Shown: positions 23,743-33,013, counted from the first letter of the stretch. The stretch: 34,982 nt of DNA from Methanolinea sp. (GCA_030019395.1 JASEES010000012.1:1-34982); one strand, 5' to 3'. Numbers and translations: made by a program. The notes: generated by a model from the sequence alone, not told the origin.

Positions 23743-24978
23743 TTACCAGCCCGCACGCGTAAACTCGTGCTCGTGGCCAAGGACCATTGTCGCGTCCACG
23801 CCCACCTTCACGTTCGTCCCGTCAGCCATCCGGCACGGGTCAAGGGACGACCCGCGGGCACCGGGAATGATGAGGATGTCCCGGTCTCCCCTCACGCGCG
23901 TGGCGATGGCATACTCGACCTCGGCAGGGTCGGCCGGGTCGATGTCCTCGTCCACCACGACGACGTGCTTGAGGGACGTGTGTGCCGCGAGGGCCGCCAG
24001 GATCGCGTTCTTCGCGTCGCCCTGCGTGCTCTTGCGGATCTGGATGACCGCGTGGAAGTAACCGCATCCCCCCGTCGTGAGGACAACGTTCCTGACGGTC
24101 GTCACGGCAGAGACCGCACGGAAGATGACGGGTTCGTACGGCACCCCCATCAGGATGCGGTGCTCGTGTCCTCCCGGGAGGATGCTGTGGTAGATCGCGT
24201 CCGGCCGGGTATACATGCCCGTGAACCGGATGACCGGCTGCATCCTGACGCTGTCGTACGTGCCCGTGATGTCCACGAAAGGCCCTTCCTCTGCTGTCTC
24301 GGCCCCGATGAACCCTTCGAGCACGATTTCTGCCTCGGGGACACAGACCCCGTTCCGGCACCGGCGGACCCTCACTTCCCCGCCCATGAGTTCGGCAGCA
24401 AAGGCTAGTTCCCTGCCCTTCGGGACGCGTGTGCAGCTTGCAAACGTGACTGCAGGGTGGACTCCGATGGCAACTGCCACCGGCAGCACGTCACCGGCCG
24501 CGAGGGCTTCCCTGTGCATGGTGAACGTATGCCTGCCCTCGACGAGCCGGGCTGCGACCCTGTCCGGGCCGAGGACGAGCATCCGGTGGATCGATGCGTT
24601 CTCGACTCCCCCGTAGGCAGAAAAAACGATCCCTGCCGTGATGTACCGGCCTGCATCGCCTGGGAAAAACTTCATGACGGGGAGGCGGGAGAGGTCGGCC
24701 TTTCCCATGGGGAGCGGGTCTTCCCGCACGATCCTGCCCTCGTAGGAAGCCCGGGCCAGGGTCTCTGCGATCCTGTTTTCGTCCACTCCCAGTGCGAGGC
24801 CGAGTGCCTTCCTCGTTGCCGTAAGGTTCATTGCGGCACGGCCGCCGGGAAGGTCGTGGAAGAGGAGGAGGGAGTCCGTCCGGCTCGCCATCCGGGGTGC
24901 ACCGAACTCCCCTTCCGGGCATTCCTCGACATCGATGACCGCCCCCTTCTCCCTCATCAGTTCGATGAATTCACGCAT
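23743..24978 (-). CDS. UbiD-family decarboxylase, probably anhydromevalonate phosphate decarboxylase
   Basis: The 411-residue protein is a UbiD-type enzyme that should use prenylated FMN. Visible family marks are NASIHRM (127-133, Asn for metal and prFMN phosphate binding, Arg132), the acidic residues in EAEIVLEGFI and EEGPFVDITG (about 215-240), and the C-terminal GDRDILIIPGARGSSLDP. It is shorter than E. coli UbiD (497) and matches the archaeal group that decarboxylates trans-anhydromevalonate 5-phosphate to isopentenyl phosphate. The assignment rests on its position directly before the aconitase-X gene, with an 8-nt gap. GGGAGATCC precedes the ATG. The prFMN synthase UbiX is not nearby. 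Confidence 0.88.
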   Translation of the reverse strand: MREFIELMREKGAVIDVEECPEGEFGAPRMASRTDSLLLFHDLPGGRAAMNLTATRKALGLALGVDENRIAETLARASYEGRIVREDPLPMGKADLSRLPVMKFFPGDAGRYITAGIVFSAYGGVENASIHRMLVLGPDRVAARLVEGRHTFTMHREALAAGDVLPVAVAIGVHPAVTFASCTRVPKGRELAFAAELMGGEVRVRRCRNGVCVPEAEIVLEGFIGAETAEEGPFVDITGTYDSVRMQPVIRFTGMYTRPDAIYHSILPGGHEHRILMGVPYEPVIFRAVSAVTTVRNVVLTTGGCGYFHAVIQIRKSTQGDAKNAILAALAAHTSLKHVVVVDEDIDPADPAEVEYAIATRVRGDRDILIIPGARGSSLDPCRMADGTNVKVGVDATMVLGHEHEFTRAGW

Positions 24979-25095
24979 GGATCTCCCGCCTTCCTTCCAT
25001 GCGGTAAGGTGTGACCTCCCGTCAGATAAACCTGCAAGCCTTCGCGGGGGGAGGGGTTCCTCCCGGCGCGGGGCCCGGCAGAAAGGGCGGGTTTT

Positions 25096-25539
25096 TCAGG
25101 TGCGCGGCGGGTTGTAGAACCGGTACCGGAACTGGGCTTCTTCCAGCGCCCGGGCGCTCTCCGGGTCGAGTTCCCGCCGGGCTGCCTGCACGATCGCGTT
25201 GAGGATGTTTTTCTCTTTCAGGACGTCGTAGTCGCCCTCGCGGGTCTCGTTCAAAAAATCGAGGAGTTCGTTGACGTGCCCGAGTACTTCGGGACCGGCA
25301 ACGAGGTTGACACGGTTCAGGACGAACGCGAGGTTCCTCTTGGCCTGGGAAAGGGCATATGCGTCGCCGCCCGCGACCGTGAGGCGGGTTACCGCGCAGA
25401 GAAAATCGTTGTATACCTTCAGTTTCTGCCTGTTTTGCACGAGCCGGAGTTCCCTGCTCTTCGCGTAGAGATATGCACAGGAGGTGATGGCGGCGACTGC
25501 CACCACGCCTGCAATGACCATCGTCCAGTATTCGATCAC
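25096..25539 (-). CDS. Small single-pass membrane protein, unknown
   Basis: The 147-residue protein starts at a GTG (25539) with GGGGGTC a few nt upstream and a TATA-like box about 37 nt upstream. One transmembrane helix spans about residues 7-27. The remainder is a charged, helical cytoplasmic region, probably coiled-coil (LNRVNLVAGPEVLGHVNELLDFLNE). No known motif is seen. It precedes the UbiD-type gene by 117 nt on the same strand, so it could be co-transcribed, but nothing in its sequence links it to isoprenoid synthesis. Confidence 0.72.
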   Translation of the reverse strand: MIEYWTMVIAGVVAVAAITSCAYLYAKSRELRLVQNRQKLKVYNDFLCAVTRLTVAGGDAYALSQAKRNLAFVLNRVNLVAGPEVLGHVNELLDFLNETREGDYDVLKEKNILNAIVQAARRELDPESARALEEAQFRYRFYNPPRT

Positions 25540-25570
25540 ACTGACCCCCGAGGACTCCTTTTAGGCACTT

Positions 25571-25582
25571 TTCGTATTTGAG
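25571..25582 (-). promoter_or_regulatory. TATA-like box for the small membrane protein gene
   Basis: The minus strand contains CTCAAATACGAA, centred about 37 nt before the GTG at 25539, giving a leader of about 12 nt that would include GGGGGTC. Confidence 0.35.
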
Positions 25583-25748
25583 CATTCTTTTTTCGCATCA
25601 AGACCACTCCGGGGTTTTCCAGCCTTCATGCCCGACTGCAGGGAAGGAGGGGACGGTCGCCATGAATGGCGCACCCGTGGTTTTCATGCCATGTGCCTCT
25701 GTCCGGGAAAAGAACCGTGTGATATCTTCCGTATGGGCACGGGGACAC

Positions 25749-26957
25749 CTAGAAGAGGGGTTCCTGCGTCGTCAGGGGCCTGACGTGGAGAATGTCCGCT
25801 GCAATCTCCCCGACCTGTTCGCGGAACTCGGGCGGGGTGTACACACCGAGCCGCCACTGTCCCCGCCGTGTCTCGTTCAGGGTGTGGAGCAGGGGGGACA
25901 CCTCCGAGAGCGGGACTGCCATGTGGCGGTGTCGCACCTGGACGGAGAGGGACATATCGCCCGGGAAGGGGGGGATATCCACGAGGACGCACGAGGGGGC
26001 TATCCCCGCCTCTTCTGCAACCTTCTTCCCGATCTCTTTCCGCCTCTCGAACGAGGCATACCTGGCCATGTGGGCCGTGTTCACCCTGTCCCGGCCGATG
26101 TAGAGTGCCCTCTTGTAAAGCCTCCTCTCGTAGATCCTGCGGGAGAGGTCGCGGGCAACAGGATCGGGCGAGGAGAGGAGTGCCTGCATGCAGGCTGAAT
26201 CGTCGGCCCGGATGAGCGCTTCGAGTCCCCTGGCCGGGTCCCTGGCCACGTGTGCCATGATCGCCTCCTGGAACATCATCTCCCCTATCCTGCTGACGTG
26301 GTGGAAGTAGACCGACGGGCGCATGAGTGTCCGGGCAATCAGGAGGCTCTCTGCGGCATTTATCCCGGCATCGGCAAGGACGAGGTGCCCGTCCATCACG
26401 AACGTGTTCCTGATCAGCCGGTGGGCATCAATCGTCCCGTACAGGGCGCCCGTGTAGTGGGCGTCACGCAGGAGGTAATCCATCCGGTCGACGTCGAGTT
26501 CTCCGTGGATAATGCCGGAGAGGGGGTGCGTGCCCTGGATAAGGGAGGCAACGTCGCCCGCGTCGATTCCCATGGCCCCGAGAACCTCCCGGACATCACT
26601 CCGCCCGAGGAGGAGAGAGACATCCTGGTGGTGGCGTCCCAGGTACTCTCCGGCGAGGGGCTCGATCGCGTGCGAAAAGGGGCCGTGCCCGACGTCGTGG
26701 AGGAGTGCGGCCGCCTTCACGAGCGCCTGGTCCCTCGCGGCAAGACCGAGCTGCCGTGCCATGACCCCGGCAAGGTGCATCGTTCCAAGCGAGTGCTCGA
26801 ACCGGGTATGGTGGGCGCCGGGGTAGACGAGGTACGAGAAACCGAGCTGCCGGATGTAGCGGAGTCGCTGCAGGAGCGGGGAGTCAAGCAGGGGAAGAAA
26901 GGGGTCCTCGACCTCCACGTACCCGTGGACGGGATCCTTGATGATCTTTGCACCCAT
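25749..26957 (-). CDS. HD-domain phosphohydrolase (SAMHD1/dGTPase-like family)
   Basis: The 402-residue protein opens with the family's [10 protein letters not shown] motif and an HD domain. The metal ligands are His55 ([12 protein letters not shown]), His87-Asp88 ([12 protein letters not shown]) and Asp157 ([14 protein letters not shown]), all intact. The layout matches archaeal and bacterial SAMHD1-like proteins, some of which hydrolyse dNTPs; the exact substrate is not provable here. The C-terminal 150 residues form the usual second domain. The ATG at 26957 lacks a ribosome site, and a TATA-like box about 31 nt upstream suggests a leaderless message. It is transcribed divergently from cofD across only 44 nt. 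Confidence 0.9.
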   Translation of the reverse strand: MGAKIIKDPVHGYVEVEDPFLPLLDSPLLQRLRYIRQLGFSYLVYPGAHHTRFEHSLGTMHLAGVMARQLGLAARDQALVKAAALLHDVGHGPFSHAIEPLAGEYLGRHHQDVSLLLGRSDVREVLGAMGIDAGDVASLIQGTHPLSGIIHGELDVDRMDYLLRDAHYTGALYGTIDAHRLIRNTFVMDGHLVLADAGINAAESLLIARTLMRPSVYFHHVSRIGEMMFQEAIMAHVARDPARGLEALIRADDSACMQALLSSPDPVARDLSRRIYERRLYKRALYIGRDRVNTAHMARYASFERRKEIGKKVAEEAGIAPSCVLVDIPPFPGDMSLSVQVRHRHMAVPLSEVSPLLHTLNETRRGQWRLGVYTPPEFREQVGEIAADILHVRPLTTQEPLF

Positions 26958-26983
26958 CCGGAAGAACAGTCATCTTTCGGAAC

Positions 26984-26993
26984 GATAAAGAAT
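26984..26993 (-). promoter_or_regulatory. TATA-like box in the HD/cofD divergent promoter
   Basis: The minus strand reads ATTCTTTATC, 31 nt before the HD gene's ATG. It lies in the 44-nt divergent gap, so the cofD promoter must overlap it or lie inside the HD coding region. Confidence 0.4.
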
Positions 26994-27001
26994 ACATCAG
27001 T

Positions 27002-27940
27002 ATGATCGTCCTCCTCTCCGGGGGCACGGGTACCCCCAAGCTCGTCCAGGGTATGCGCATGGTCGTGCCAGACAGCGATATCACGGTCGTTGTCAATACC
27101 GCCGAAGACATCTGGATCTCGGGCGGGTTCCTCTCCCCCGATATCGACACCCTGATCTACCTCTTTTCGGGGCTCCTTGACACGGGGACGTGGTGGGGCG
27201 TCGCGGGGGACACCTTTGTCACCCACGACGCGCTCCTTCGCCTGGGCAGCGACGAGTACATCGCCATCGGGGACCGGGACAGGGCCCTGCAGATCCGCAG
27301 GGGAGAGATGCTCCGGGAGGGACTGACCCTCACGGAGGCAACGGAAGCCCTCTGTTCCATCATGGGGATCGATGCCCGCATCCTTCCGATGACCGACAGC
27401 CCCGTGGCAACCCTCATCCGCACGACCGGTCGCACCATCCATTTCCAGGAGTACTGGGTCCGTCACCGCGGGCAGCTCCGGATCGATGAGGTGGTCCGGC
27501 AGTGGGACGGTCCCGCCCGGGCAACATCCCGTGTCCTCTCCTCCATCCGTGAGTCAGAGGGCGTGATCATCGGGCCGAGCAACCCAGTCACGAGCATCCT
27601 CCCCATCCTCGAATGCGGGGGCGTGCGTGACGCGCTCCGGGAGGTGCCCGTCGTTGCGGTCAGTCCCTTCATCGGGGACACTCCCGTGAGCGGCCCTGCT
27701 GCCGCGCTCATGAAAGCAAGGGGCTGTTCCCCTGACTCGGCCGGGACGTACGCCCTTTACAGGGATTTCGTGGACTTTTTTGTGCAGGACGTACGCGATC
27801 CCGTATCGGTGCCCGGCGCTATCCGCGCAGATACGCTGATGAAGACACCCCTCGTTGCACGGGATCTCTCCGTCCTTGCCCTCTCGCTCATCCGGGAGGC
27901 ACGCGGGCGGACCCGTTCTCCGTCCGAAAAGGACAGATAG
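27002..27940 (+). CDS. cofD: 2-phospho-L-lactate transferase
   Basis: The 312-residue enzyme joins the 2-phospholactyl (or related phospho-enolpyruvyl) group from its guanosine diphosphate-activated form to the deazaflavin Fo, making F420-0, the hydride carrier of methanogenesis. The N-terminal [15 protein letters not shown] (4-18) is the family signature, followed by VVNTAEDIW and the SPDIDTLIY segment. The length is normal. The ATG at 27002 matches the family's N-terminus exactly; the upstream frame overlaps the HD gene. No ribosome site precedes it, so a leaderless start is likely. The gene is followed 45 nt later by a HEAT-repeat gene. Confidence 0.96.
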   Translation: MIVLLSGGTGTPKLVQGMRMVVPDSDITVVVNTAEDIWISGGFLSPDIDTLIYLFSGLLDTGTWWGVAGDTFVTHDALLRLGSDEYIAIGDRDRALQIRRGEMLREGLTLTEATEALCSIMGIDARILPMTDSPVATLIRTTGRTIHFQEYWVRHRGQLRIDEVVRQWDGPARATSRVLSSIRESEGVIIGPSNPVTSILPILECGGVRDALREVPVVAVSPFIGDTPVSGPAAALMKARGCSPDSAGTYALYRDFVDFFVQDVRDPVSVPGAIRADTLMKTPLVARDLSVLALSLIREARGRTRSPSEKDR

Positions 27941-27985
27941 GGTTTTTACCTGGCGGACAGACATTCGTGGAAGGAGCGGGAAATA

Positions 27986-29242
27986 ATGAGTATCTTTCGA
28001 TCTCTCCGGGGAGCACTGGGAAGGGAGGGGGACAAGTCCCCCGACGAGGCAGAGAAGGAACGGGTGGAGAGCGTTCGCAACGCGCTTGCATACGGGGACA
28101 TGGAAGCGCGGTGGAACGCGATCCGGGCCGCCGGGGAACTCGGGGACGCATTCATCGATCCGCTCATCAATGCCCTGAACGATGAACACTGGATCATCCG
28201 CCGGGGGGCAGCCCAGACCCTTGCAAAGATTGGTGCACCCGCGGTTCCGCCTCTCATCGAGATGCTGGCCTGCGAGGACGAGTCCGTCAGGCGGGAAGTC
28301 GTCCAGGCTTTCATCCTCATCGGGGATACGTCGGTCGAGTCCCTGATCCGGGCGCTCTCGCGCGACCAGCCCGCCATCCGGGAGGGTGCTGCCCAGATAC
28401 TCGGCGAGATGGGTGTGCAGAGCGCAGTCGGACCGCTCGTGGAGGCCTTGAAAGACAAAGAGCCCCGCGTCCGGAAGCAGGCGGCAATCGCCCTCAAGAT
28501 GATAGGGCACCCGGATGCCATATCCCCCCTGATCACCCTCCTCGGGGACGAGTCGGGATACGTCCGCATCGCCGCTGCCGAGGCCCTCTGTTCCCTCGGT
28601 GACCGGGCAATCGGGCCGATGATCGCTGCACTTGCCCATCCCCAGCCGGAACTCCGCCAGAGGGCCGGGCTCGCCCTCGCAGCGATCGGCAGCCCGGCAG
28701 TGGAGCCCCTCATCGCGGCACTCGACCACGAGGACCCCCTCGTCAGGCAGGGTGCTGCAGGAGTGCTCGGCAGGATAGGCGATTCGCGCGCAGTCCCGGG
28801 CCTCGTCCGCCTCCTGGGTGACCCGGTCAGGAATGTCCGCCAGGAGTGTGTCAAGGCTCTCTCCACGCTCGGGTACCCTGCCATATCCCCGCTCGTCTCC
28901 GCGTTCCGCGAGGGTGACATGGTCATCCGGAACTGCGCCATGGAAGCGCTCTGGCTCATCGGTGGTCCCGCGGTACGCCCCCTGCTCGACCTCCTCGACG
29001 ACTCAAACCCTGACGTGCGGAGGAGGACCGCCCTCCTCCTCGGCGAGATGGGGTATCCCACTGCCATCGAGGCACTGACAAGGGTCCTCGGTGACCAGGT
29101 TCCGGCAGTCAGGAGGGAGGCATTCGAGGCCCTCGAGAAGATCCGGAAAAAGCAGCCCGAAGGGACCCCTCCTCTGCCAAAGGCTGAAAAGGGCGGGAAT
29201 GAACCGGCCCGGAATTCTTCACCCAGCGCAAAGAAGGCCTGA
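27986..29242 (+). CDS. HEAT-repeat protein (PBS-lyase type repeats)
   Basis: The 418-residue soluble protein is nearly all HEAT repeats. About eleven units of 31 residues run from about 35 to 385, each with a pattern like VRREVVQAFILIGDTSVESLI. The last 30 residues are a charged, probably disordered tail. It has no catalytic domain and should be a binding scaffold; relatives of the EZ-HEAT class chaperone or modify bilin and iron-sulfur proteins in other lineages, but nothing ties this one to such a role. GGAG lies about 9 nt before the ATG. The cofD gene ends 45 nt upstream on the same strand, so the two may be co-transcribed. The minus-strand frames across it are shadows. Confidence 0.88.
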   Translation: MSIFRSLRGALGREGDKSPDEAEKERVESVRNALAYGDMEARWNAIRAAGELGDAFIDPLINALNDEHWIIRRGAAQTLAKIGAPAVPPLIEMLACEDESVRREVVQAFILIGDTSVESLIRALSRDQPAIREGAAQILGEMGVQSAVGPLVEALKDKEPRVRKQAAIALKMIGHPDAISPLITLLGDESGYVRIAAAEALCSLGDRAIGPMIAALAHPQPELRQRAGLALAAIGSPAVEPLIAALDHEDPLVRQGAAGVLGRIGDSRAVPGLVRLLGDPVRNVRQECVKALSTLGYPAISPLVSAFREGDMVIRNCAMEALWLIGGPAVRPLLDLLDDSNPDVRRRTALLLGEMGYPTAIEALTRVLGDQVPAVRREAFEALEKIRKKQPEGTPPLPKAEKGGNEPARNSSPSAKKA

Positions 29243-29253
29243 AAGACTCTTTC

Positions 29254-29790
29254 CTATCCTGCCGCTGCCAGAGAAAACCGGAGATCGAGAGAGAAATCCG
29301 GGACCTCGATGCCCTGCACCCGGACCATGTACTCCCCCGGTTCCCATCCCGTGGTATCGAATCCAAAAGACCACCGGCTGAATGCCGCCCCTTCCTGCCG
29401 GGTCACGGGTGCCACTCCCGATACCCCTGATACCGGCAGGCCCGCCCCCTTTTTCGTGGGGCCGAACGCGACTGGCGTGACCTGGACAAGGACGTGGTTT
29501 CCCGGGGAGAGGATCGTCTCTCCCGAGATTGTCAGCGTGTCACCCGCCCGGTAAACGGCACCGGGAGCGAGAGGCCGTGGAGAACGCTCTGCCTCCACAG
29601 GCACCACTGCTGCCACAGTCACCGTCTCCTGGACCTGAGGAGAAGCGGTGGGAACGGGTGTTATTCCCGGTGTCCCTCCGGGGCTTCCCCTTCCTTCCCC
29701 TCCCTGCGTTTGCGGCGCCATGCACCCGGTTGCCACGAGAAGGGTAACGAGGAGGACGACGAGGGCGGGGCGGAGGGCACACCGTTCCAT
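29254..29790 (-). CDS. Putative lipoprotein with Ig-like surface domain
   Basis: The 178-residue protein starts at the ATG at 29790. A signal peptide with a lipobox (LLVATGC, Cys23) indicates lipid attachment outside the membrane. A Gly/Pro/Thr-rich linker (24-60) leads to a beta-sandwich domain (about 75-178) with RAGDTLTISGETILSPGNHV and a late FDTTGWEPGEYMVRVQ motif, both frequent in surface proteins of Methanomicrobiales. No enzymatic motif is seen. It converges with the HEAT gene (11-bp gap) and diverges from the MNT-HEPN gene. The longer frame up to 30081 would overlap that gene and is rejected. Confidence 0.78.
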   Translation of the reverse strand: MERCALRPALVVLLVTLLVATGCMAPQTQGGEGRGSPGGTPGITPVPTASPQVQETVTVAAVVPVEAERSPRPLAPGAVYRAGDTLTISGETILSPGNHVLVQVTPVAFGPTKKGAGLPVSGVSGVAPVTRQEGAAFSRWSFGFDTTGWEPGEYMVRVQGIEVPDFSLDLRFSLAAAG

Positions 29791-29896
29791 AACCAGGGAA
29801 TGATGCTCCGCGGCAAAGAACCTTCTCCTCTTCTCCCGGCCGGGACGTCGATATCCATAAGCCTCGAAAAGTCCTAGATGAGAGGCAGGTTGAACC

Positions 29897-30544
29897 ATGC
29901 CACAGGGAGAGAGGCAATCGTCCCGGGAAGAGGTCGTCCTTGCGCTGAATGCAAAATTCCCTGTCATGCGGAAGCTCTTTGGGGTCAAAAAGATAGGGAT
30001 ATTCGGGTCCCTTGCCCGTGGCGAGGACAGGCCCGGGAGCGATGCGGACATCGAGGTCGAGTTCGAGCCGGGAATGGACACGTATGCTAACTACATCGGG
30101 CTTGCCCTGTACCTCGAGGAACTCCTCGGGCGAAGGGTTGACCTCGTCCTCTCGCGCGTCCTTGCGTCGTACCTGCGACCCGAACTCGGGGCCATGCATG
30201 CCGCAATCAGCAGGGACAAGGTCTACCTCGCCCGGATCCTCGACGAGATCGCGTTTCTCTCCCACCGGACACGGGGGATTTCAGCCCGTGACTTCCTCAA
30301 AGACGAGACCCTCCGGCGGGCCGTCGCCCGGAGCCTCGGGGTCATCGGGGAGTCGGCCGAAAGGGTATCGGAGCAGACCCGGAAAGATACCCCGAAAATC
30401 CCGTGGAAGGAACTGGAGGGTCTGCGGTCTCACCTCCTGCACCCCTACTTCTCGATGGACTGGTCACTCGTCTGGAACGTGCTCAACGTCTACCTCCCCA
30501 CGGTCGAACCGCTCATCCGCGCAGCCCACTCGCGGATAGCCTGA
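29897..30544 (+). CDS. Fused MNT nucleotidyltransferase-HEPN protein (MntA-HepT in one chain)
   Basis: The 215-residue chain combines both partners of a type VII toxin-antitoxin pair. Residues 1-105 are a minimal nucleotidyltransferase of the MntA type, with Gly37-Ser38 (IFGSLARGE), Asp49 and Asp51 (GSDADIEVE) and a third acid, Asp83 (VDLV). Residues 108-215 are a HEPN/DUF86 domain (HepT type) with the RX4HXY motif Arg177 ... His182-Pro-Tyr184 intact, the proposed RNase site. In the separate system MntA adds AMP to the tyrosine of this motif and silences HepT, so here the reaction could occur within one chain. The ATG (29897) is preceded by GGCAGGT. No second copy or split partner is beside it. 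Confidence 0.88.
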   Translation: MPQGERQSSREEVVLALNAKFPVMRKLFGVKKIGIFGSLARGEDRPGSDADIEVEFEPGMDTYANYIGLALYLEELLGRRVDLVLSRVLASYLRPELGAMHAAISRDKVYLARILDEIAFLSHRTRGISARDFLKDETLRRAVARSLGVIGESAERVSEQTRKDTPKIPWKELEGLRSHLLHPYFSMDWSLVWNVLNVYLPTVEPLIRAAHSRIA

Positions 30545-30671
30545 GTGCATTCCCGCCCGGCCGGTGCAGGGGAACGGGTCCGATCCGGTATCGTTTAATA
30601 AGCAGCAGCGACGAACTTTTTTCATAATCGCTCAGCCGGTCCCTGCACCGGCGGGGCTTTAACCACTTTCC

Positions 30672-31652
30672 ATGATCCACTCGTACAACCTGTCCCCGGT
30701 CCTGCGCGAACTCCTGGAGATGACCGAGAGCATGCTCGGGATAGAAATCCAGCTCGTCAGGAGGACGGATGTCCCGCCCCAGGGTCTCCTCATCGACGAG
30801 TTCACGTACGGGACGGGGAAGAACGTCATCGCATTCTCCAGTGCACTCCTCGGGACACTCAAGGACTACACGATCTGCCGCAACTGCATCGAGCTCCTTG
30901 CCCGGGGCTGTGCTGCCCGCCGCGGCAACCACAAGGTGCTCTCGTTTTCAAAGGAAAGTGCCCTGGAGGGGTGCCGCCAGATCTACCTTGACATCCTCAA
31001 GGACGAAGGTACCCGGAACCTGCCCGTCTGGCAGAAGAAGCAGCTCGTGTTCCTCCTCTTCATGCTGCTCCACGAGGTCTTCTCGGAGATGCCCCTGAAA
31101 CTGCTGGCAGATCTTGTCATCTCGCACCGCTTTTCACTGCTGCGCAATGCACAGGTGTATTCACTCCTCAAGGAGAGCATGAGGGACATGCATGACCTTG
31201 TCCCTGTCAAGGACTTTCTCCCCCAGCGCTATTATGTCGTGCACAACGCGGTCTACTATGCACGGGACATGGTCCTTGCCTATACCCTCTCCGAATACAA
31301 GCTCAACCCTGTCATCAACATCCCCGAGCTCCAGCGGTTCAAGAACCTCGACATGAAGGAGATGATGACGCACAGGTGGAGCAGGTCACCCTGGTACCAC
31401 ACGAAGGTCGTCGGGGATGCCCTCTCGAACATGCTCAAGCGGACCATCGAGATGGACTTTTCCAGGGAATTCTCGATGGACTATTTCTACGAACTTTATG
31501 TGCTCTCAACCGAGATACCCGCCCGCTGGTGGGTGATGATGGGCATGCAGGACTGGTTCCTCTGGGATTCGCCGGAAGCGAGAAGAGAGGTCCTTGCCTC
31601 GCAGGCTGCCATCGAAAAGTTCGTCAGGGAAGAGATCTTCGGGCCCGACTGA
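30672..31652 (+). CDS. Conserved-looking protein of unknown function
   Basis: The 326-residue soluble protein is mainly helical, with many aromatic and basic residues in the C-terminal half. A cysteine cluster (Cys69, Cys72, Cys80, Cys101; YTICRNCIELLARGC) could bind a metal. Other distinct stretches are LIDEFTYGTGKNVIAFSSALLGTLKD (38-64) and PVINIPELQRFKNLDMKE (213-230). I do not recognise the family. Codon use and length indicate a real gene. TATA-like sequences lie at 30592-30602 and near 30655. It precedes aspS by 68 nt on the same strand. Confidence 0.8.
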   Translation: MIHSYNLSPVLRELLEMTESMLGIEIQLVRRTDVPPQGLLIDEFTYGTGKNVIAFSSALLGTLKDYTICRNCIELLARGCAARRGNHKVLSFSKESALEGCRQIYLDILKDEGTRNLPVWQKKQLVFLLFMLLHEVFSEMPLKLLADLVISHRFSLLRNAQVYSLLKESMRDMHDLVPVKDFLPQRYYVVHNAVYYARDMVLAYTLSEYKLNPVINIPELQRFKNLDMKEMMTHRWSRSPWYHTKVVGDALSNMLKRTIEMDFSREFSMDYFYELYVLSTEIPARWWVMMGMQDWFLWDSPEARREVLASQAAIEKFVREEIFGPD

Positions 31653-31720
31653 CGGGATGAAGGGGCCCCCTTTTCGGAAAGACAGATTATCCCAAAACCA
31701 CCATAGGTAATGGATTTCAC

Positions 31721-33013
31721 ATGCGGATACCTGTAAGGGAGGTCACTCCCGGATGCGAAACGGCTGAGATCTGTGGTTTTGTTCACGAGGTGCGTGACCT
31801 GGGGGGTCTTGCCTTCCTCCTCGTCAGGGACCGCACCGGTATCATCCAGGTGACCGTGCCCAAGAAGAAGGTCGCTCCCCACATCATCGATGCGGTCAGG
31901 GATGTCTCCCGCGAGTCGGTGGTCCGGGTGAAAGGGACCGTCAGGGCCATCGACAAGGCACCGGGCGGGAGAGAGATCATCCCCGAGGTCTTCGAGGTCA
32001 TCAGCAAAAGCGAGTCTCCCCTCCCCCTCGATGTCGCCGAGAAGGTCCCGGCGGAGCTCGACACGCGCCTTGACTCGCGGTTCCTCGACGCCCGCAGGCC
32101 GCGTGTCGCAGCAGTGTTCCATATCCGGAGTGCGGTCGCACAGGCTGTGCACGAATACCTTTTTTCCGCCGGTTTCGTGAACATCACGACCCCTAAAATC
32201 GTTGCCGCAGCCACGGAGGGCGGGACTGAACTCTTTCCGATCGCATATTTCGAGAAAGAGGCGTTCCTCAACCAGAGCCCCCAGCTCTACAAGCAGATGA
32301 TGATCGGTGCAGGATTCGAAAAGGTGTTCGAGATCGGGCCGATATTCCGGGCAGAGGAGCACAACACGACCAAGCACCTCAACGAGGCGACGTCCATAGA
32401 CCTGGAGATGGCCTTTGCCGACCAGAACACCGTGATGGAGATCCTCGAGGACCTCATCGTCTCTGTCTACAGGAAGGTGGAGAAGGACTGCGGTCCCTTC
32501 CTCGAGGCAATGGAACTCGACGGGTTTTCTGTCCCGAAGACACCGTTCCCCCGGCTCCCCTACGCGGAGGCGATAGAGATTGCCGGGAAGAAGACGGACG
32601 AGCCCATCCGGTACGGGGACGATATCGGGACTGCCGCAGAGAAAGCAATCGGAGAGGAGATGGGCGGCCATTACTTCATCGTGGACTGGCCCACCGCGAT
32701 CAAGCCCTACTACGCGATGCCATACGAGGACGACCCCTCGATCTGCCGTGCCTTTGACCTGATGCACCCCCGGATGGAGCTCTCCTCGGGTGCACAGCGC
32801 GTCCACCAGTACGACCTCCTCGTTGCGCAGATCAGGGAGAAGGGACTCAACCCCGAGAGCTTTTCGTTCTACCTGACCCCGTTCCGGTACGGGATGCCGC
32901 CCCACGCGGGATGGGGGCTTGGGATGGAGCGGCTCGTCATGACGATGCTCGGTCTTCCCAACATCCGCGAAGCAGTCCTCTTCCCCCGTGACCGGCACAG
33001 GCTCGTCCCATGA
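31721..33013 (+). CDS. aspS: Aspartyl-tRNA synthetase, archaeal type
   Basis: The 430-residue class IIb synthetase has an N-terminal OB-fold anticodon domain (about 1-105) and a catalytic domain. Motif 2 is [20 protein letters not shown] (about 206-225) and motif 3 is [15 protein letters not shown] (about 399-413). The length is that of the archaeal/eukaryotic form without the bacterial insert. In the anticodon domain, His22 ([11 protein letters not shown]) stands where discriminating archaeal AspRS has Trp, which suggests a non-discriminating enzyme that also charges tRNA-Asn for GatCAB-type amidation. The ATG at 31721 fits the family start. The stop overlaps the metE-like start by 4 nt. Confidence 0.96.
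   Translation: MRIPVREVTPGCETAEICGFVHEVRDLGGLAFLLVRDRTGIIQVTVPKKKVAPHIIDAVRDVSRESVVRVKGTVRAIDKAPGGREIIPEVFEVISKSESPLPLDVAEKVPAELDTRLDSRFLDARRPRVAAVFHIRSAVAQAVHEYLFSAGFVNITTPKIVAAATEGGTELFPIAYFEKEAFLNQSPQLYKQMMIGAGFEKVFEIGPIFRAEEHNTTKHLNEATSIDLEMAFADQNTVMEILEDLIVSVYRKVEKDCGPFLEAMELDGFSVPKTPFPRLPYAEAIEIAGKKTDEPIRYGDDIGTAAEKAIGEEMGGHYFIVDWPTAIKPYYAMPYEDDPSICRAFDLMHPRMELSSGAQRVHQYDLLVAQIREKGLNPESFSFYLTPFRYGMPPHAGWGLGMERLVMTMLGLPNIREAVLFPRDRHRLVP

Noticed and set aside
27554-29067. Long minus-strand frames opposite cofD and the HEAT gene
   Set aside because: They are shadows of the periodic HEAT repeats and have no start signal or recognisable domain.
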